Shown: positions 1 to 9,297, counted from the first letter of the stretch. The stretch is DNA of 64,000 nucleotides from Pseudomonas sp. MWU13-2105 (GCF_023242315.1 NZ_JALLIY010000012.1:62001-126000), one strand, 5' to 3'. Numbers and translations are program-made. Notes: generated from the sequence alone by a model not told the origin.

Positions 1-1342
1 CTCGACTCTGCCAAATAGCCGTGGCAAACACCGCAAACACAATAAACAGAACCGCCGCGGCGTTTCGAGGCACTGCGACGCGCGCCAACACACGCAACCA
101 GCGCGCACGTTGCGCCGCCTTCAGCTCTGCGCCCTTTGCATAGCCCTGGCCCATTCGTAACATGGATGCTGCCACCGGCAGCATGATCAAATTGGTGACG
201 ATCTTGTATGCCACACCAAGCGATGCGGTGATTGCCAGCTCTCGGACCATAGGGATGGGCATTAAGATCAACGTGACAAACGAAACAAACGCGGTTACTA
301 ACGCAAGTGTTCCGGGTATCAAGAGGCCACTGAAACTCGATCTGGCCGCTGACTCCATTGACTTACCGCGTGCGAGTTCACGAACGATGAAGTTGATCTG
401 CTGAATACCGTGTGAAACCCCAATCGCGAACACCAGAAAGGGAACAAGGACACCTAGCGGGTCAAGCCCGAAACCAAGCAAATACAACGTGCCGAATTGC
501 CAGACCAGTGACACAAGAGAGCAGGCTAGCGGCAACAGCGTCAGACGGATCGAGCGGCAATACCAGTAGACCGCCAGGGCTGTGAGCAACAACGCTATGA
601 TGCAGAACTCAAGAACCGATGAGGCGCCCTCAGCAATGTCACCAATCTGCTTGGCGAACCCGATAATCTGAATCTCGTATTCGCTGTCCTCAAACTTTGA
701 TCGAAGCTTTGCCTCCAGCGCCCGGTCGAATTCAACATAGTCAATATGCTCGCCTTTCGCGTCAATCTCGTTGAGATCCGCCGTCACCATCGCGCTCGTC
801 TGATCACGAGCGACCAGATTGCCAATAAAACCGCCCTGCACCGCAGATCGGGAAATCATCGTGATGGTTTCGGCATCCAAACCATCCGGGGTTACCGTAC
901 CCGGAATAATTGGGTCGGCTCTAAAACCGTCCTCAGTGATCTCACTAACGAAAGAGTTTGGGGTCCATAGGGATTGAACACTGCTGCCCGCCACGTTCGG
1001 TAAAAACGTGAGGGCCTGCGTGACATCGTAAAGCCGCTTCAACCCGTCCGGCGTCCAAATGGTGCCGTTCCTAGCCTTGACCACAACGATCAGGCGATTA
1101 GCACCCAGTAAATCTCCACGATACTGTTTGAACGTTGCGACGTACTCATGACCAATCGGAAGCTGCTTCTCGAACCCCGCATCCATTCGTAACTTGACGG
1201 CAAAACAAGCCATCACAAGCGTGAAGCACATAAGCAGTCCGAGCACAAGTCGCTTGTGACCGAAGAGCATATTTTCCAGCATTTTCAATATCCGAATTAG
1301 CACCCCGGAATGTGCTAATTCAGCGTCGGGTAATGCCTTCAT
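1..1342 (-). CDS. RND/MMPL-family transporter, C-terminus beyond the left edge
   Basis: The reading frame starts with an ATG at 1342 and stays open to base 1, giving about 447 residues; the rest of the gene is outside the window. A first membrane helix (about residues 32-52) is followed by a long extracytoplasmic domain. A block of hydrophobic helices from about residue 225 then contains polar motifs typical of the RND superfamily, for example VFAIGVSHGIQQ and ELAITASLGVAYKI. This arrangement matches the smaller MMPL-like half of RND proteins (one loop, then a 5-6 helix bundle). The gene lies 8 bases after the DUF1302 gene, which follows a DUF1329 gene. That trio recurs in proteobacterial clusters handling hydrophobic compounds such as steroids and other lipids. 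Proton-driven movement of a lipophilic molecule is an inference from family and context. Confidence 0.85.
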   Translation of the reverse strand, partial: MKALPDAELAHSGVLIRILKMLENMLFGHKRLVLGLLMCFTLVMACFAVKLRMDAGFEKQLPIGHEYVATFKQYRGDLLGANRLIVVVKARNGTIWTPDGLKRLYDVTQALTFLPNVAGSSVQSLWTPNSFVSEITEDGFRADPIIPGTVTPDGLDAETITMISRSAVQGGFIGNLVARDQTSAMVTADLNEIDAKGEHIDYVEFDRALEAKLRSKFEDSEYEIQIIGFAKQIGDIAEGASSVLEFCIIALLLTALAVYWYCRSIRLTLLPLACSLVSLVWQFGTLYLLGFGLDPLGVLVPFLVFAIGVSHGIQQINFIVRELARGKSMESAARSSFSGLLIPGTLALVTAFVSFVTLILMPIPMVRELAITASLGVAYKIVTNLIMLPVAASMLRMGQGYAKGAELKAAQRARWLRVLARVAVPRNAAAVLFIVFAVFATAIWQSR

Positions 1343-1350
1343 ATAACGCC

Positions 1351-3078
1351 TCAGAAGTTACGAGATACATTGATGCCAACAAAATCGCGGTCACGTAGCG
1401 GATTAGTCAGAGGATCAGATGGCCCTAAGAATTTCGTGATATTCATACCCACCTGCCAATTAGCCGGGTTCTGTATGAAGTTAATATACATATTCACCGA
1501 GGTGACACCTTCCATAAACTGCTCATTTATATTAGGTGTATAGCCGAACATCCCCCTGCGTACATAAATACCCGGATTAACCTGCCATCCGCTAATGAGC
1601 GATCCATCGTAAACCCAGTTGAAATCGATGTCGATCCCACCTGAGTACTTTGTCCCCTTGGAGTCACCGGGGGTATTGAGCCCGCCTGTAGTCACAAGAT
1701 CGTTCTTCTGATTACCCCAGACCCATCCACCTGAGGAGATCGGTGAACCGTCATAACTATCATGCAAGCCAGGATAAGCGATCACAACGGTTTCAGTCGT
1801 CAGCGTCGCGGTGTCTGCACCCAGCGCATTCAAGATTCCCCTGGCGTTAGAGGGCTGAAGCGCAAAGAGTGAAGTCAGATGCCATTGAAATTTCTTCTCG
1901 TCGACCCAGCATTTCCCATTCTGTGCCACGCAACCGCTCGCTGGATTCAGAGGGACTGCATCCTTGGGGCGATACGAAAGCTCGGTTCCAACAGCCCAGT
2001 CACCCACAGGAAAATTGGCACTGACACCAAACATATGGCGATCTTCCGGGAACTGGTAGACCGTCAGACCATTGCTATCCAGCGAAGTTTGTGGAAGCTT
2101 GTCGTGGTAGGTAATAGTGTACAAGCCCAAATTCAGGTCGGTACCCTCCGGTTGGTAACGCAGTGCTAGACCATACTGCCCACCTTCGCGCGCATCCTTA
2201 GTTCTCACGTTATATGCACTACTTCCCGCACCAACGATGGAGGTGGAGAAGTAACTCCCTACCGGTGGCAGGTAGTCCTCATTCCACTTGGTTTGTACGT
2301 AAGCCTCTGCGTTAAAACCACTTCCAAGCCCCGTAGCTACGCTGATGATTGGAGCTGGCAGCACAAACTCCTTCACTTGCGCGCCAGGTTGCGATGACCG
2401 ATTGACATCGATAGCATTCGTCGCGTTGATACCTCCGACCTCGAAAATGCTTTCACCCCAACTGATAACCTGATTGCCCACTCGAACCCTGGCTTGCTGA
2501 TCGCCAACGTTAAAAGTCTTGCTCACCCATAGATCGAGCAGACGCGTTTGAAAACGCAAATCGTCTTTCGCATTTGAAGCCAGACCATGACTTATATCAG
2601 GAGGCGTCGAGTTGAAAGCATCTTGTCCACTCGCCTGCCCCGTCGTTTCAGCCGCCGAAAAATCACGCAACCAAGTGCCACGCACCATGAAGGCCAGGCC
2701 TTCCGAAGGCATTTTTAGCAACAGTTCGTGACTACCTTTCAAGTAGGTCGTGAATGCATCACCTTTATTGTAGTTAATATTACCTTGGTCGCTAACTCCA
2801 CCAGCCTGACCCAGTTGGCCACCGCCTGTCCTCGCCCCAGTGGCCGAATTATAAGTTGGCGACACCAGGTTACTACTTTGAGACTCCGTACGAATGCCGG
2901 TACCCGCCGACACTGTAGAGTCAAAACTACCGTGAATAGTGTCCGCATCATTTGAGAACGTGAAAGCGCTTGCACTACCGCTGACGATGCTAAAGATGGC
3001 CATCAGTGGAAGTTGAAGAGACAAGCCATATTCATTACTGCGGCGCGGCGAAAAAATTCTCATCATCATTTCCCTCAC
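1351..3078 (-). CDS. DUF1302 family protein, probable outer-membrane beta-barrel
   Basis: A 575-residue protein with a signal sequence whose likely cleavage lies after SGSASA (about residue 38). The mature part is rich in alternating polar/hydrophobic strands and aromatic residues, and the chain ends in Asn-Phe. A terminal aromatic residue is the usual outer-membrane barrel assembly signal. Length and layout match the DUF1302 family. Several Met codons crowd the start (residues 1, 4, 5 and 6), so the exact start is uncertain by a few codons. It sits 7 bases after the DUF1329 gene and 8 bases before the RND gene, so the three are almost certainly co-transcribed. A role as outer-membrane channel or receptor for a hydrophobic substrate is inferred from this conserved gene trio, not shown by the sequence. 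Confidence 0.85.
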   Translation of the reverse strand: MREMMMRIFSPRRSNEYGLSLQLPLMAIFSIVSGSASAFTFSNDADTIHGSFDSTVSAGTGIRTESQSSNLVSPTYNSATGARTGGGQLGQAGGVSDQGNINYNKGDAFTTYLKGSHELLLKMPSEGLAFMVRGTWLRDFSAAETTGQASGQDAFNSTPPDISHGLASNAKDDLRFQTRLLDLWVSKTFNVGDQQARVRVGNQVISWGESIFEVGGINATNAIDVNRSSQPGAQVKEFVLPAPIISVATGLGSGFNAEAYVQTKWNEDYLPPVGSYFSTSIVGAGSSAYNVRTKDAREGGQYGLALRYQPEGTDLNLGLYTITYHDKLPQTSLDSNGLTVYQFPEDRHMFGVSANFPVGDWAVGTELSYRPKDAVPLNPASGCVAQNGKCWVDEKKFQWHLTSLFALQPSNARGILNALGADTATLTTETVVIAYPGLHDSYDGSPISSGGWVWGNQKNDLVTTGGLNTPGDSKGTKYSGGIDIDFNWVYDGSLISGWQVNPGIYVRRGMFGYTPNINEQFMEGVTSVNMYINFIQNPANWQVGMNITKFLGPSDPLTNPLRDRDFVGINVSRNF

Positions 3079-3085
3079 CGTCCTA

Positions 3086-4486
3086 TTATCGTTCGCTCAT
3101 CGCCCGGAGGTTTTCAGCTGTATAGTAACCCGGCTTCATACGTGGATCGCTGGCGCCATCGACAATCCACCTAACATCTTTACCACTTGCAAGTGGTGAG
3201 TTATCCATAACATATCGACCTTCCGACAAGTTGTACTGAACGAAGGCGAACGAGTCACACGTCCCGGTTTCATACACGGGAATTCCATACCCCTCACGAA
3301 CTTTCGAGATATTGCCTTGCGCGTCATAGTCGACAGCACCAAGGAGAGTCCAACTGTCTTCGTCGATATAAAAAATCCGCTTCGGGGCGGAGTGACGCAT
3401 GCCTTGTTTTACTGTCGCCTCAACAACCCATACACGGTGAAGCTCGTAGCGGCGCTGTGAGGCGGCGACAAAGTCAGGCTGCATTACATCCTCATACTTG
3501 GCTTTGAAGTCGTATATCCCCAGTGAGTTATAGGGAACAATCATCTCCTTCTTACCAACCAACTTCCAATCGAAGCGATCCAGCATGCCTGAGAACACGT
3601 TCGTTTCGTCAATATTATATTGATTTTCAAAACCGATCTGAGGGGCGTCATAAGCATAAGCAGGCATACGTCGAGTGCGGCGTTGCCCCGGGAAGTAATA
3701 AAAAGCCTCCATTGGCTTGTCGGCCATACCAGTAAACGTTGCGGCTTGACCTGCCACTGCCGTCGGCGACATGTAACTGATATTCACCATACCCTCTACA
3801 CGGCCGTTCTCGGCGAAGGTTGTTCCGGCCTTCACCGCCCAAGGCATATAAATGCTTTGATCCCCCATGAGCCTGATCCAGTCCGAGCCACCTTTTCGCG
3901 GCGAAATCGAAGTGATCATGCTGTAACTTTCTATACCCACGCCCCGGTAGCGCATTTTTACATTCCACATCGCTTCGGCCCCGGTTTTCGGTTCGATAAA
4001 CGGGAGACCGGGTGTGTAGGCATCAGCCAGGGCTGAACCGTCTGCGCTTATCTTTGCAAATCCGACGTTCTTCTTTGTGTTCTCCGCAACGTAGTCTGGA
4101 ACACCGCACGTCCGGCGTGACGGATACACGGGTATGCTGTAACCCTTGATGTTCTTTACGACAGCTATCTGACCGGGATTAAGCTGGCCCGCATACTTAT
4201 CAACGTTGCTGGCGTCAATGGAGTACAGTGGTGCATCAGACTTGTATTGGAAAAAATCTTTCCGCAACTGACCATAACTCCAGCCAGGCGTCATCGGCTG
4301 TGGTGCCGACCACGCCGGGATGCCACTTGCGGTACCTGCCTGCTCTGCACCAGACGGGGTCAGACCAACGCCCTGCGCCAGCACCGACGATGTCGCCAGA
4401 GCGAAGAGAGTGGCGAGCAAGTGAGTCGTCGCAATTTTATGAGCGGCTGCGAACTGATGAAGGGGTTTGTAAGTTATTGTTATCAT
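3086..4486 (-). CDS. DUF1329 family exported protein
   Basis: A 466-residue protein with an N-terminal signal peptide (hydrophobic core about residues 20-35, likely cut after SSVLA). The mature sequence matches the DUF1329 family, which has an outer-membrane lipoprotein-sorting-protein (LolA/B-like) fold and is nearly always next to DUF1302. The ATG at 4486 is preceded at good distance by a strong ribosome site (GAGGAGA). It is the first gene of the DUF1329-DUF1302-RND operon. A periplasmic lipid-carrier or adaptor role between the RND pump and the outer-membrane protein is the common proposal for the family; here it is inference only. Confidence 0.87.
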   Translation of the reverse strand: MITITYKPLHQFAAAHKIATTHLLATLFALATSSVLAQGVGLTPSGAEQAGTASGIPAWSAPQPMTPGWSYGQLRKDFFQYKSDAPLYSIDASNVDKYAGQLNPGQIAVVKNIKGYSIPVYPSRRTCGVPDYVAENTKKNVGFAKISADGSALADAYTPGLPFIEPKTGAEAMWNVKMRYRGVGIESYSMITSISPRKGGSDWIRLMGDQSIYMPWAVKAGTTFAENGRVEGMVNISYMSPTAVAGQAATFTGMADKPMEAFYYFPGQRRTRRMPAYAYDAPQIGFENQYNIDETNVFSGMLDRFDWKLVGKKEMIVPYNSLGIYDFKAKYEDVMQPDFVAASQRRYELHRVWVVEATVKQGMRHSAPKRIFYIDEDSWTLLGAVDYDAQGNISKVREGYGIPVYETGTCDSFAFVQYNLSEGRYVMDNSPLASGKDVRWIVDGASDPRMKPGYYTAENLRAMSER

Positions 4487-5070
4487 GACAATCTCCTCGG
4501 GAACGGACTTAGCTAAAGGCCCTTCAGCAACGACAGAAGCCGCTACAGTTGAGCCAGGTTTGTGGCAGCACGAGAAAGTCTCTTTAAAGTTCGATTCAAA
4601 TCAGCCCTACCCGCGACCGAAATATCCTTCACCACATTCCATGTATGTGTATTTATGGGAGCAACAGGGCGATATGTTGCACAAATCAGCATAGTGAAAA
4701 CCTCTATGCTAACCAACATCGCATTTAGCTCGATCGCGGTAAACCACGCGTAAAAAAAAGCAAACAACCCCTGAAACTCATACAGAACACGCTTTGAACG
4801 CTATGTAAGGACATCAAAAACCCTTGATCTCCCTACTTAACTCTTAAGACCAGGGAGAATACGGTGCAAAATAAAAATCCTAAACTGCCCCTATAGCATT
4901 AGTTTCAAGAGTTTCAAACAGCCCCCGTAGCAACTGCGCTATGCACGGGTGCTCACTGAATATCGAGCAGTGGGCCACCGAACACTTGGCGCAATAGGAA
5001 CAACGCCATGCAAGTATCGCCCAGAGCTTCCACCGAAGGCGGCGTGGATAAGACCACCGCTGCCCGTCAA
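4487..5070. other. Intergenic region upstream of the DUF1329 operon
   Basis: About 580 bases without a convincing gene. It must carry the promoter of the DUF1329-DUF1302-RND operon and the 3' end of the SDR transcript. It is visibly richer in A/T than the flanking genes, especially around 4680-4900. I see no clear intrinsic terminator after the SDR gene. Short open frames here lack good ribosome sites and codon bias. Confidence 0.5.
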
Positions 5071-5868
5071 CTAATCCAGCTCACGGGAAACCACATATGC
5101 AGAGATATTCCCAGTCAACGTTCTTGACGGTGAAATACGTGCCAGCCATGTCACAATATTATTACTGATTCCGGGCATTATTGCCGTGCGCCCAGCGAGC
5201 ATGGCCTGGTAGCCGATTGATGCAATTTCATCCGGCTGGCTATAACCAAGCTTGGCCATTCTTCGCTCATCAACGAGCCCCGCCGCGATATAAAAATTTG
5301 TTCGTGTCGGCCCTGGCGCCAGGTGGGTACACGTCACCCCGGTGCCTCGCAAGTCATGAGACAACGATTCGGACACGCTTATGACGTAGGCTTTGGAGGC
5401 TGCATAAGCAGCTTCCAAGCCATGGGGTACCACGTAGCCAGCCGAGGAACTGAGATTAAGTACTCGACCGCGACCTCGCTCGATCATCGGTTTGACGTAA
5501 TGCAATGTGAGCTCTGAAAGCGTCACGACGTTTAGGTGCAGCATCGCTGTGAGCTGCACCGCGTCGTAGCTCTGATAAGCGAGGCCTACTATACCCGCGC
5601 CCGCACTGTTCACCAGAAACTCAATCGGTACACCGAGCGCATCAACTTGCTTGATCAGACGATCCGCCGATCCGGGCAACGACAAATCTTCACATAGTCC
5701 ATAAGCGTCAATGCGGTACAACGCCTTTAACTCGGCCACCAGCGCATCCAACTTGTCGCGGCTGCGCGGACTGGAACACAACACCAAGCCTACATCGTCT
5801 CGGGCGAACAACCTTGCCAAATTGGCCCCTATGCCACCCGATGCTCCTGTAATCAATGCGTAGCGCAT
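5071..5868 (-). CDS. Short-chain dehydrogenase/reductase (intact copy)
   Basis: A 265-residue classical SDR. The NAD(P)-binding motif TGASGGIG is at residues 7-14, a stabilising NSAG motif at 87-90, the catalytic Ser at about 141-142, and Tyr155/Lys159 form the YxxxK motif (YAASK). The start at 5868 is chosen over an upstream ATG because it carries an AAGGTGA ribosome site and begins directly with the Rossmann strand. It is most like the DltE/YqjQ type of SDR; substrate unknown. A second, inactivated copy lies at 11270-11893, with a related upstream block (34 of 40 bases). Here the gene follows the cytochrome c, lactone oxidase and PLP enzyme genes on the same strand after a gap of about 300 bases. 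Confidence 0.9.
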   Translation of the reverse strand: MRYALITGASGGIGANLARLFARDDVGLVLCSSPRSRDKLDALVAELKALYRIDAYGLCEDLSLPGSADRLIKQVDALGVPIEFLVNSAGAGIVGLAYQSYDAVQLTAMLHLNVVTLSELTLHYVKPMIERGRGRVLNLSSSAGYVVPHGLEAAYAASKAYVISVSESLSHDLRGTGVTCTHLAPGPTRTNFYIAAGLVDERRMAKLGYSQPDEIASIGYQAMLAGRTAIMPGISNNIVTWLARISPSRTLTGNISAYVVSRELD

Positions 5869-5940
5869 GACATCACCTTTCTTCTTATTTTTGAATATAC
5901 ATAGCGGTGTCTGGAGTTTAGAAGCTGAGCCAGTCAAACA

Positions 5941-5980
5941 CGTATAGGCCTAAAGGCCATCTTTGGGTCCGTTCCGGCCA
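5941..5980 (-). promoter_or_regulatory. Upstream block conserved with the second SDR copy
   Basis: These 40 bases match 34 of 40 positions at 11962-12001. Both blocks lie about 70 bases upstream of the SDR start codons (5868 and 11893). The conserved parts include ATAGGCC, AAAGGCCA and GTTCCGGCCA. Weaker similarity continues to about 6012. This could be simple carry-over from the duplication that created the two SDR genes, or a retained regulator site; the sequence alone does not decide. Confidence 0.55.
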
Positions 5981-6175
5981 GCCATCCGTGAGGCCCGCTG
6001 ACCAGTTCGCCCCCCCCCTGCAACCGGTCAACCAGACTACTCTAGTTTCACTCACCAGCCCCCCCCGTCTTCACGACTGAAGGTGGTCTCGATAATATTT
6101 CGGCGGAGATATATGGTTTTTACATGCAGCGTCTGGACCTGAACAACCTTACCAGTTATTGGCCAAATCCCTCTG

Positions 6176-7459
6176 TCACCCTTGGTCATAGACCGGCCAA
6201 GTTTCGACGATCTTTCCACCTCGCACAGCGAGCAAATCACCAAACTGCAACAACACAAACTCAGTTTGGGTAGGACGCAAAAATACCTGATCCTCCACAT
6301 TCAGTGCCACTGCTGGCGAGCCGTTGATCATTTCCTGGTTGGAGCTGCGACCATAAAGTTCATTACTCTGCAGCCCTTTTGGAGATTCAGGTTCGGCCAT
6401 CCAGTTGCCGCCGTAGATAAAGAAGGTGGCGCGCTGATTGGGATCCCACCAAGAGAACAAGCTGGACTTTCCATCCAACGCCGGAAAGTTTACCGGACCA
6501 GTACTTTTAATGACGGGCGTGGCAATGTAGACCGCTGGTACATGTTCACTGAGGGAAGGCAGATCGTAATGGGTGGGCTTGAGCAACGCGGTGCCTACCG
6601 AGACTTCACTGCTCAGATGTTCCTGCTCATGAATGCGATAGCTTGGGCTGCCGGCCGTATTAAGCGTGAGCCCATCGTTCCAAAGCGATGCGAAGTTTTC
6701 GCGGGCGTAATTCACATGACCGGTGTAAATGGCCATGACCTTTTCGAACAGAGCCTGGTGCGATCCTAGAATCCCTGGCACCCCCATACCGACAAAGGGG
6801 TCATATCCCATAAAACCAGAAAATTCCAGATGTTGCCCATTAGCACTGATCAGCGTGAGCATCTGATTCAACTGCTCTTTGTCGCTGACACCACCACGAT
6901 GCAAGCCTACATCCAATTCAATATTAACTCGCAATCGAGTTCCCAAGCCCTGGGCGAGTGAAAGGTACTGCTGCAATCGTTGTGGTGTGTCCAGCAGCCA
7001 TTGCAACTGCTTTGATGGGTCAAACGCCCCTTTGTGGCGCTGATAAAACAATTCGGCTGAACGCACTGGTAAAGGTTTGCCCAACAAAATGTCAGCGCTG
7101 GGAAACGTCTGTGCATCGTGGTTGAGAAAGGGTTGATGAAACGACATCAGACGCCGGGTATCGGCACGTTTAGCGATGTACGCCAGTAGCCCCGGTGACG
7201 GCAGGGACTTCTCCACAAGCCTTAAGTGTTTTCCACCACGGCGCACTGATTGCAAGACCACATCAATATTCTGATCTAACCGATCAAGATCAATCAGCAT
7301 CACTGGGCGCATAGGCCCGTAGGCCTTGAGCTCCTTGTTCAGCATGCGGAAATATTCGCTGTAGGGACTGCCACGATCACCAGGGCGCAATAATGCAGCG
7401 CCGCCTATCAGCAGCGCACTCATCCCGGCAGAACCAAGCATAAAGGTTCTGCGATTCAT
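6176..7459 (-). CDS. Tat-exported fold-III PLP enzyme (D-threonine/D-serine aldolase-dehydratase like)
   Basis: A 427-residue protein of the alanine-racemase-fold DSD1/D-threonine aldolase family. After the leader, the N-terminal barrel begins with a conserved MLIDLDRL strand. The likely PLP lysine is Lys84, in LVEKS, equivalent to Lys62 in the paralog at 12150. The C-terminal part carries the substrate/metal-binding beta domain. Residues 1-24 form a twin-arginine leader (NRRTFMLG followed by a hydrophobic stretch), so the enzyme is predicted to fold with PLP in the cytoplasm and be exported. Its ATG overlaps the stop of the lactone oxidase gene (TGATG), so the two are translationally coupled. 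Periplasmic PLP enzymes are rare. Likely chemistry is retro-aldol cleavage, racemisation or deamination of a D-amino or beta-hydroxy amino compound (family inference). Confidence 0.8.
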   Translation of the reverse strand: MNRRTFMLGSAGMSALLIGGAALLRPGDRGSPYSEYFRMLNKELKAYGPMRPVMLIDLDRLDQNIDVVLQSVRRGGKHLRLVEKSLPSPGLLAYIAKRADTRRLMSFHQPFLNHDAQTFPSADILLGKPLPVRSAELFYQRHKGAFDPSKQLQWLLDTPQRLQQYLSLAQGLGTRLRVNIELDVGLHRGGVSDKEQLNQMLTLISANGQHLEFSGFMGYDPFVGMGVPGILGSHQALFEKVMAIYTGHVNYARENFASLWNDGLTLNTAGSPSYRIHEQEHLSSEVSVGTALLKPTHYDLPSLSEHVPAVYIATPVIKSTGPVNFPALDGKSSLFSWWDPNQRATFFIYGGNWMAEPESPKGLQSNELYGRSSNQEMINGSPAVALNVEDQVFLRPTQTEFVLLQFGDLLAVRGGKIVETWPVYDQG

Positions 7460-8853
7460 CAGGCGACTCCAAAAATCGAAGACAAGTGGGCGTTGATAAA
7501 TTTTCCGCCGGGATCCAGCGCCTGTCGCACCCGCGCGAATTCCTGCCAGCGGGGGTAAACCTGCTCCAGGTTGCGTGCATTCAAGGTATGCAATTTCCCC
7601 CAGTGCGGACGCCCACCGTATTTCCAGAAAATTGGCTCCACGGCGGCAAAGTAGTTATGGTGGTCCATCTGGTAATGCTGATGCACCGATATCGAGCAAC
7701 TGTCACGCCCCTCGAACATGCTCAAGGGAATGTTGTCGGCCTTAACGTAGCGGTATTCGAGAGGAAACCAGGTACGCAGGTCCTGCTCATCAATCAACTT
7801 GATGATCTCCCGCAAACAAGCCGGTCCATGCTCCGCCGGCACTGAGTATTCCATCTCGTTAAAGCGCAGAGTGCGCGCGCTCGGGTAGATCTGGAACGAT
7901 TCCCCCACCCGGTCTTTGAAATCGGCAATAAATCGCAGGCTGTTGAGCAACATGCGCCGCGCCTCTGGAAAGTCACTGCCATACTTATCAAGCTTTTCGA
8001 CAATCGTCGCGAATTGGTTACCGTTCGCCTCCGCCAGATCGATGGGGGGCGTCTCTTGATCGCTCGTTTCGTTAAGCGCAGTCGACAGTGCGTAGTCTGA
8101 ATGGGGCAGCACCAGCATTTCCCAGTGTTGGTTTTCTCGGGTGTTTTTTTCTAAATCTTCCAGCAACTCTTCAGTCTTGGCGATCCATTGCCGCTCCCGC
8201 AAACGATAAGGTGCGCGGTTTTGCATACGTACTTTGGTCACAACCCCCAGAGCCCCCAGGGAAACACGCGCAGCGTTGAATACCTCGGCGTTACGCGTGG
8301 CGTCGCATTCCAATACTTCACCTTGTGCCGTTACCAATTGCAGGCCGGTGACAAACCCCGAGTAAGAGGTAAACCCCTTCCCGGTGCCATGGGTCGAAGT
8401 CGAGATCGCCCCGGCGAGCGTCTGATAGTCGATGTCAGCCATATTCTGCAGCGCCTGGCCGACGTCCTTGAGTACTGGTCCCATCTGAGACATGGGTGTA
8501 CCCGCGCCGAATTCGGCCTGCAGGCTATTGCTGTCATGTTCCAGTAAGCCGGTGAAATTGCTCAGCGACACAATCGTGCCGTCGGTGGGTACTAACGCGC
8601 TAAAAGAGTGGGCCGAACCCACCGGGCGAATCTTGCCCGAAGCCTGGCGAATTACCTGAACCAAGTCATCCAGGTCGTTGGGGGCAAGGCGCGCCAACGG
8701 CAAGCAGCTTTGCCCACCGGACCAGTTATGCCAGGGTATCAGCCTCGGTGCGCGAGTCAGTTGCGCTAGTGCCGAGTTACTGCTTAGCGCTGCGAACGCA
8801 CCGACAACCGCCGTGCGTTGCAAAAGTTGGCGTCGCGAGAGATCTATCATCAT
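7459..8853 (-). CDS. Tat-exported aldonolactone oxidase (D-arabinono-1,4-lactone/L-gulonolactone oxidase family)
   Basis: A 464-residue VAO-type flavoprotein. A twin-arginine leader (SRRQLLQRT, then an alanine-rich core ending in NSALA at about residue 30) precedes the FAD-binding domain. The VGSAHSFS motif places His82 where the family binds FAD covalently. The family's C-terminal HWxK motif is present as PHWGK. These enzymes oxidise aldono-1,4-lactones to enol-lactones using O2 or a cytochrome as acceptor. The start (ATG-ATG doublet) has GGAG upstream. The gene sits 22 bases after a cytochrome c gene and overlaps the PLP gene, so periplasmic electron transfer to that cytochrome is a reasonable inference. 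The true substrate may not be a sugar lactone. Confidence 0.87.
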   Translation of the reverse strand: MMIDLSRRQLLQRTAVVGAFAALSSNSALAQLTRAPRLIPWHNWSGGQSCLPLARLAPNDLDDLVQVIRQASGKIRPVGSAHSFSALVPTDGTIVSLSNFTGLLEHDSNSLQAEFGAGTPMSQMGPVLKDVGQALQNMADIDYQTLAGAISTSTHGTGKGFTSYSGFVTGLQLVTAQGEVLECDATRNAEVFNAARVSLGALGVVTKVRMQNRAPYRLRERQWIAKTEELLEDLEKNTRENQHWEMLVLPHSDYALSTALNETSDQETPPIDLAEANGNQFATIVEKLDKYGSDFPEARRMLLNSLRFIADFKDRVGESFQIYPSARTLRFNEMEYSVPAEHGPACLREIIKLIDEQDLRTWFPLEYRYVKADNIPLSMFEGRDSCSISVHQHYQMDHHNYFAAVEPIFWKYGGRPHWGKLHTLNARNLEQVYPRWQEFARVRQALDPGGKFINAHLSSIFGVA

Positions 8854-8875
8854 GCGGCTGACTCCGTCATTCTTA

Positions 8876-9256
8876 TTAAATTTTTTGACCAGACATGAAG
8901 GCCGCCAATCCCAAAAACTGCTCTTCTGAACACTGCATGCACAAGCCCATGGGCGGCATACCCTTGTGTCCGTTTATCATGTGATCCAGAAGGGTGTCAG
9001 AGCCTTGAGCAACTCTGGGTAACCAAGCCTGCGCATCGCCAGTAAGAGGAGCACCGGAGGCCGGATTGGAGTGACAGAGCTTGCAACTGGTTTCGTAAAT
9101 CCGTGCAAGCGCTTTATCACCAGGCATCGCGTCGACTGATGCGGAGTGTGTCAGATTTTTATGGTGCTCATCGCCGCAGGCACTGAGCATACCCAGACTG
9201 GCTGCCAGCAAACCGATACGAAGTACAGGGGCGTGCAGCGGGATCTTTGACCACAT
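8876..9256 (-). CDS. Cytochrome c lipoprotein (c5-like)
   Basis: A 126-residue protein. The signal peptide ends in a lipobox (LSAC, Cys27), so it is probably a lipid-anchored periplasmic protein. One haem site, CKLCH, lies at about residues 57-61, and the likely distal Met is in GMPPMG. A second Cys pair (CMQC) near the C-terminus matches the disulfide of the cytochrome c5 family. The ribosome site GAGAGGA precedes the ATG at 9256. It is the first gene of an operon with the lactone oxidase and PLP enzyme, and is the obvious electron acceptor for the oxidase (inference from order). Confidence 0.88.
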   Translation of the reverse strand: MWSKIPLHAPVLRIGLLAASLGMLSACGDEHHKNLTHSASVDAMPGDKALARIYETSCKLCHSNPASGAPLTGDAQAWLPRVAQGSDTLLDHMINGHKGMPPMGLCMQCSEEQFLGLAAFMSGQKI

Positions 9257-9274
9257 GGCGGTCCTCTCTTAAAC

Positions 9275-9297
9275 GCCTGTCAGGCAGGCTTTTTTTT
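9275..9297 (+). terminator. Terminator-like hairpin with T-tract
   Basis: GCCTG-TCAGG-CAGGC is followed by an eight-T run on the plus strand. No intact plus-strand gene lies upstream, and the hairpin falls in the leader of the minus-strand cytochrome c gene. It is either a leftover terminator or a structure in the 5' untranslated region. Confidence 0.45.

Noticed and set aside
2728..2955. Short frames on both strands inside the DUF1302 gene
   Set aside because: No ribosome sites, no domains; the DUF1302 frame accounts for the DNA.
4543..4767. Possible 74-codon gene in the region upstream of DUF1329
   Set aside because: No good ribosome site, and the A/T-rich region fits a promoter; no similarity recognised.
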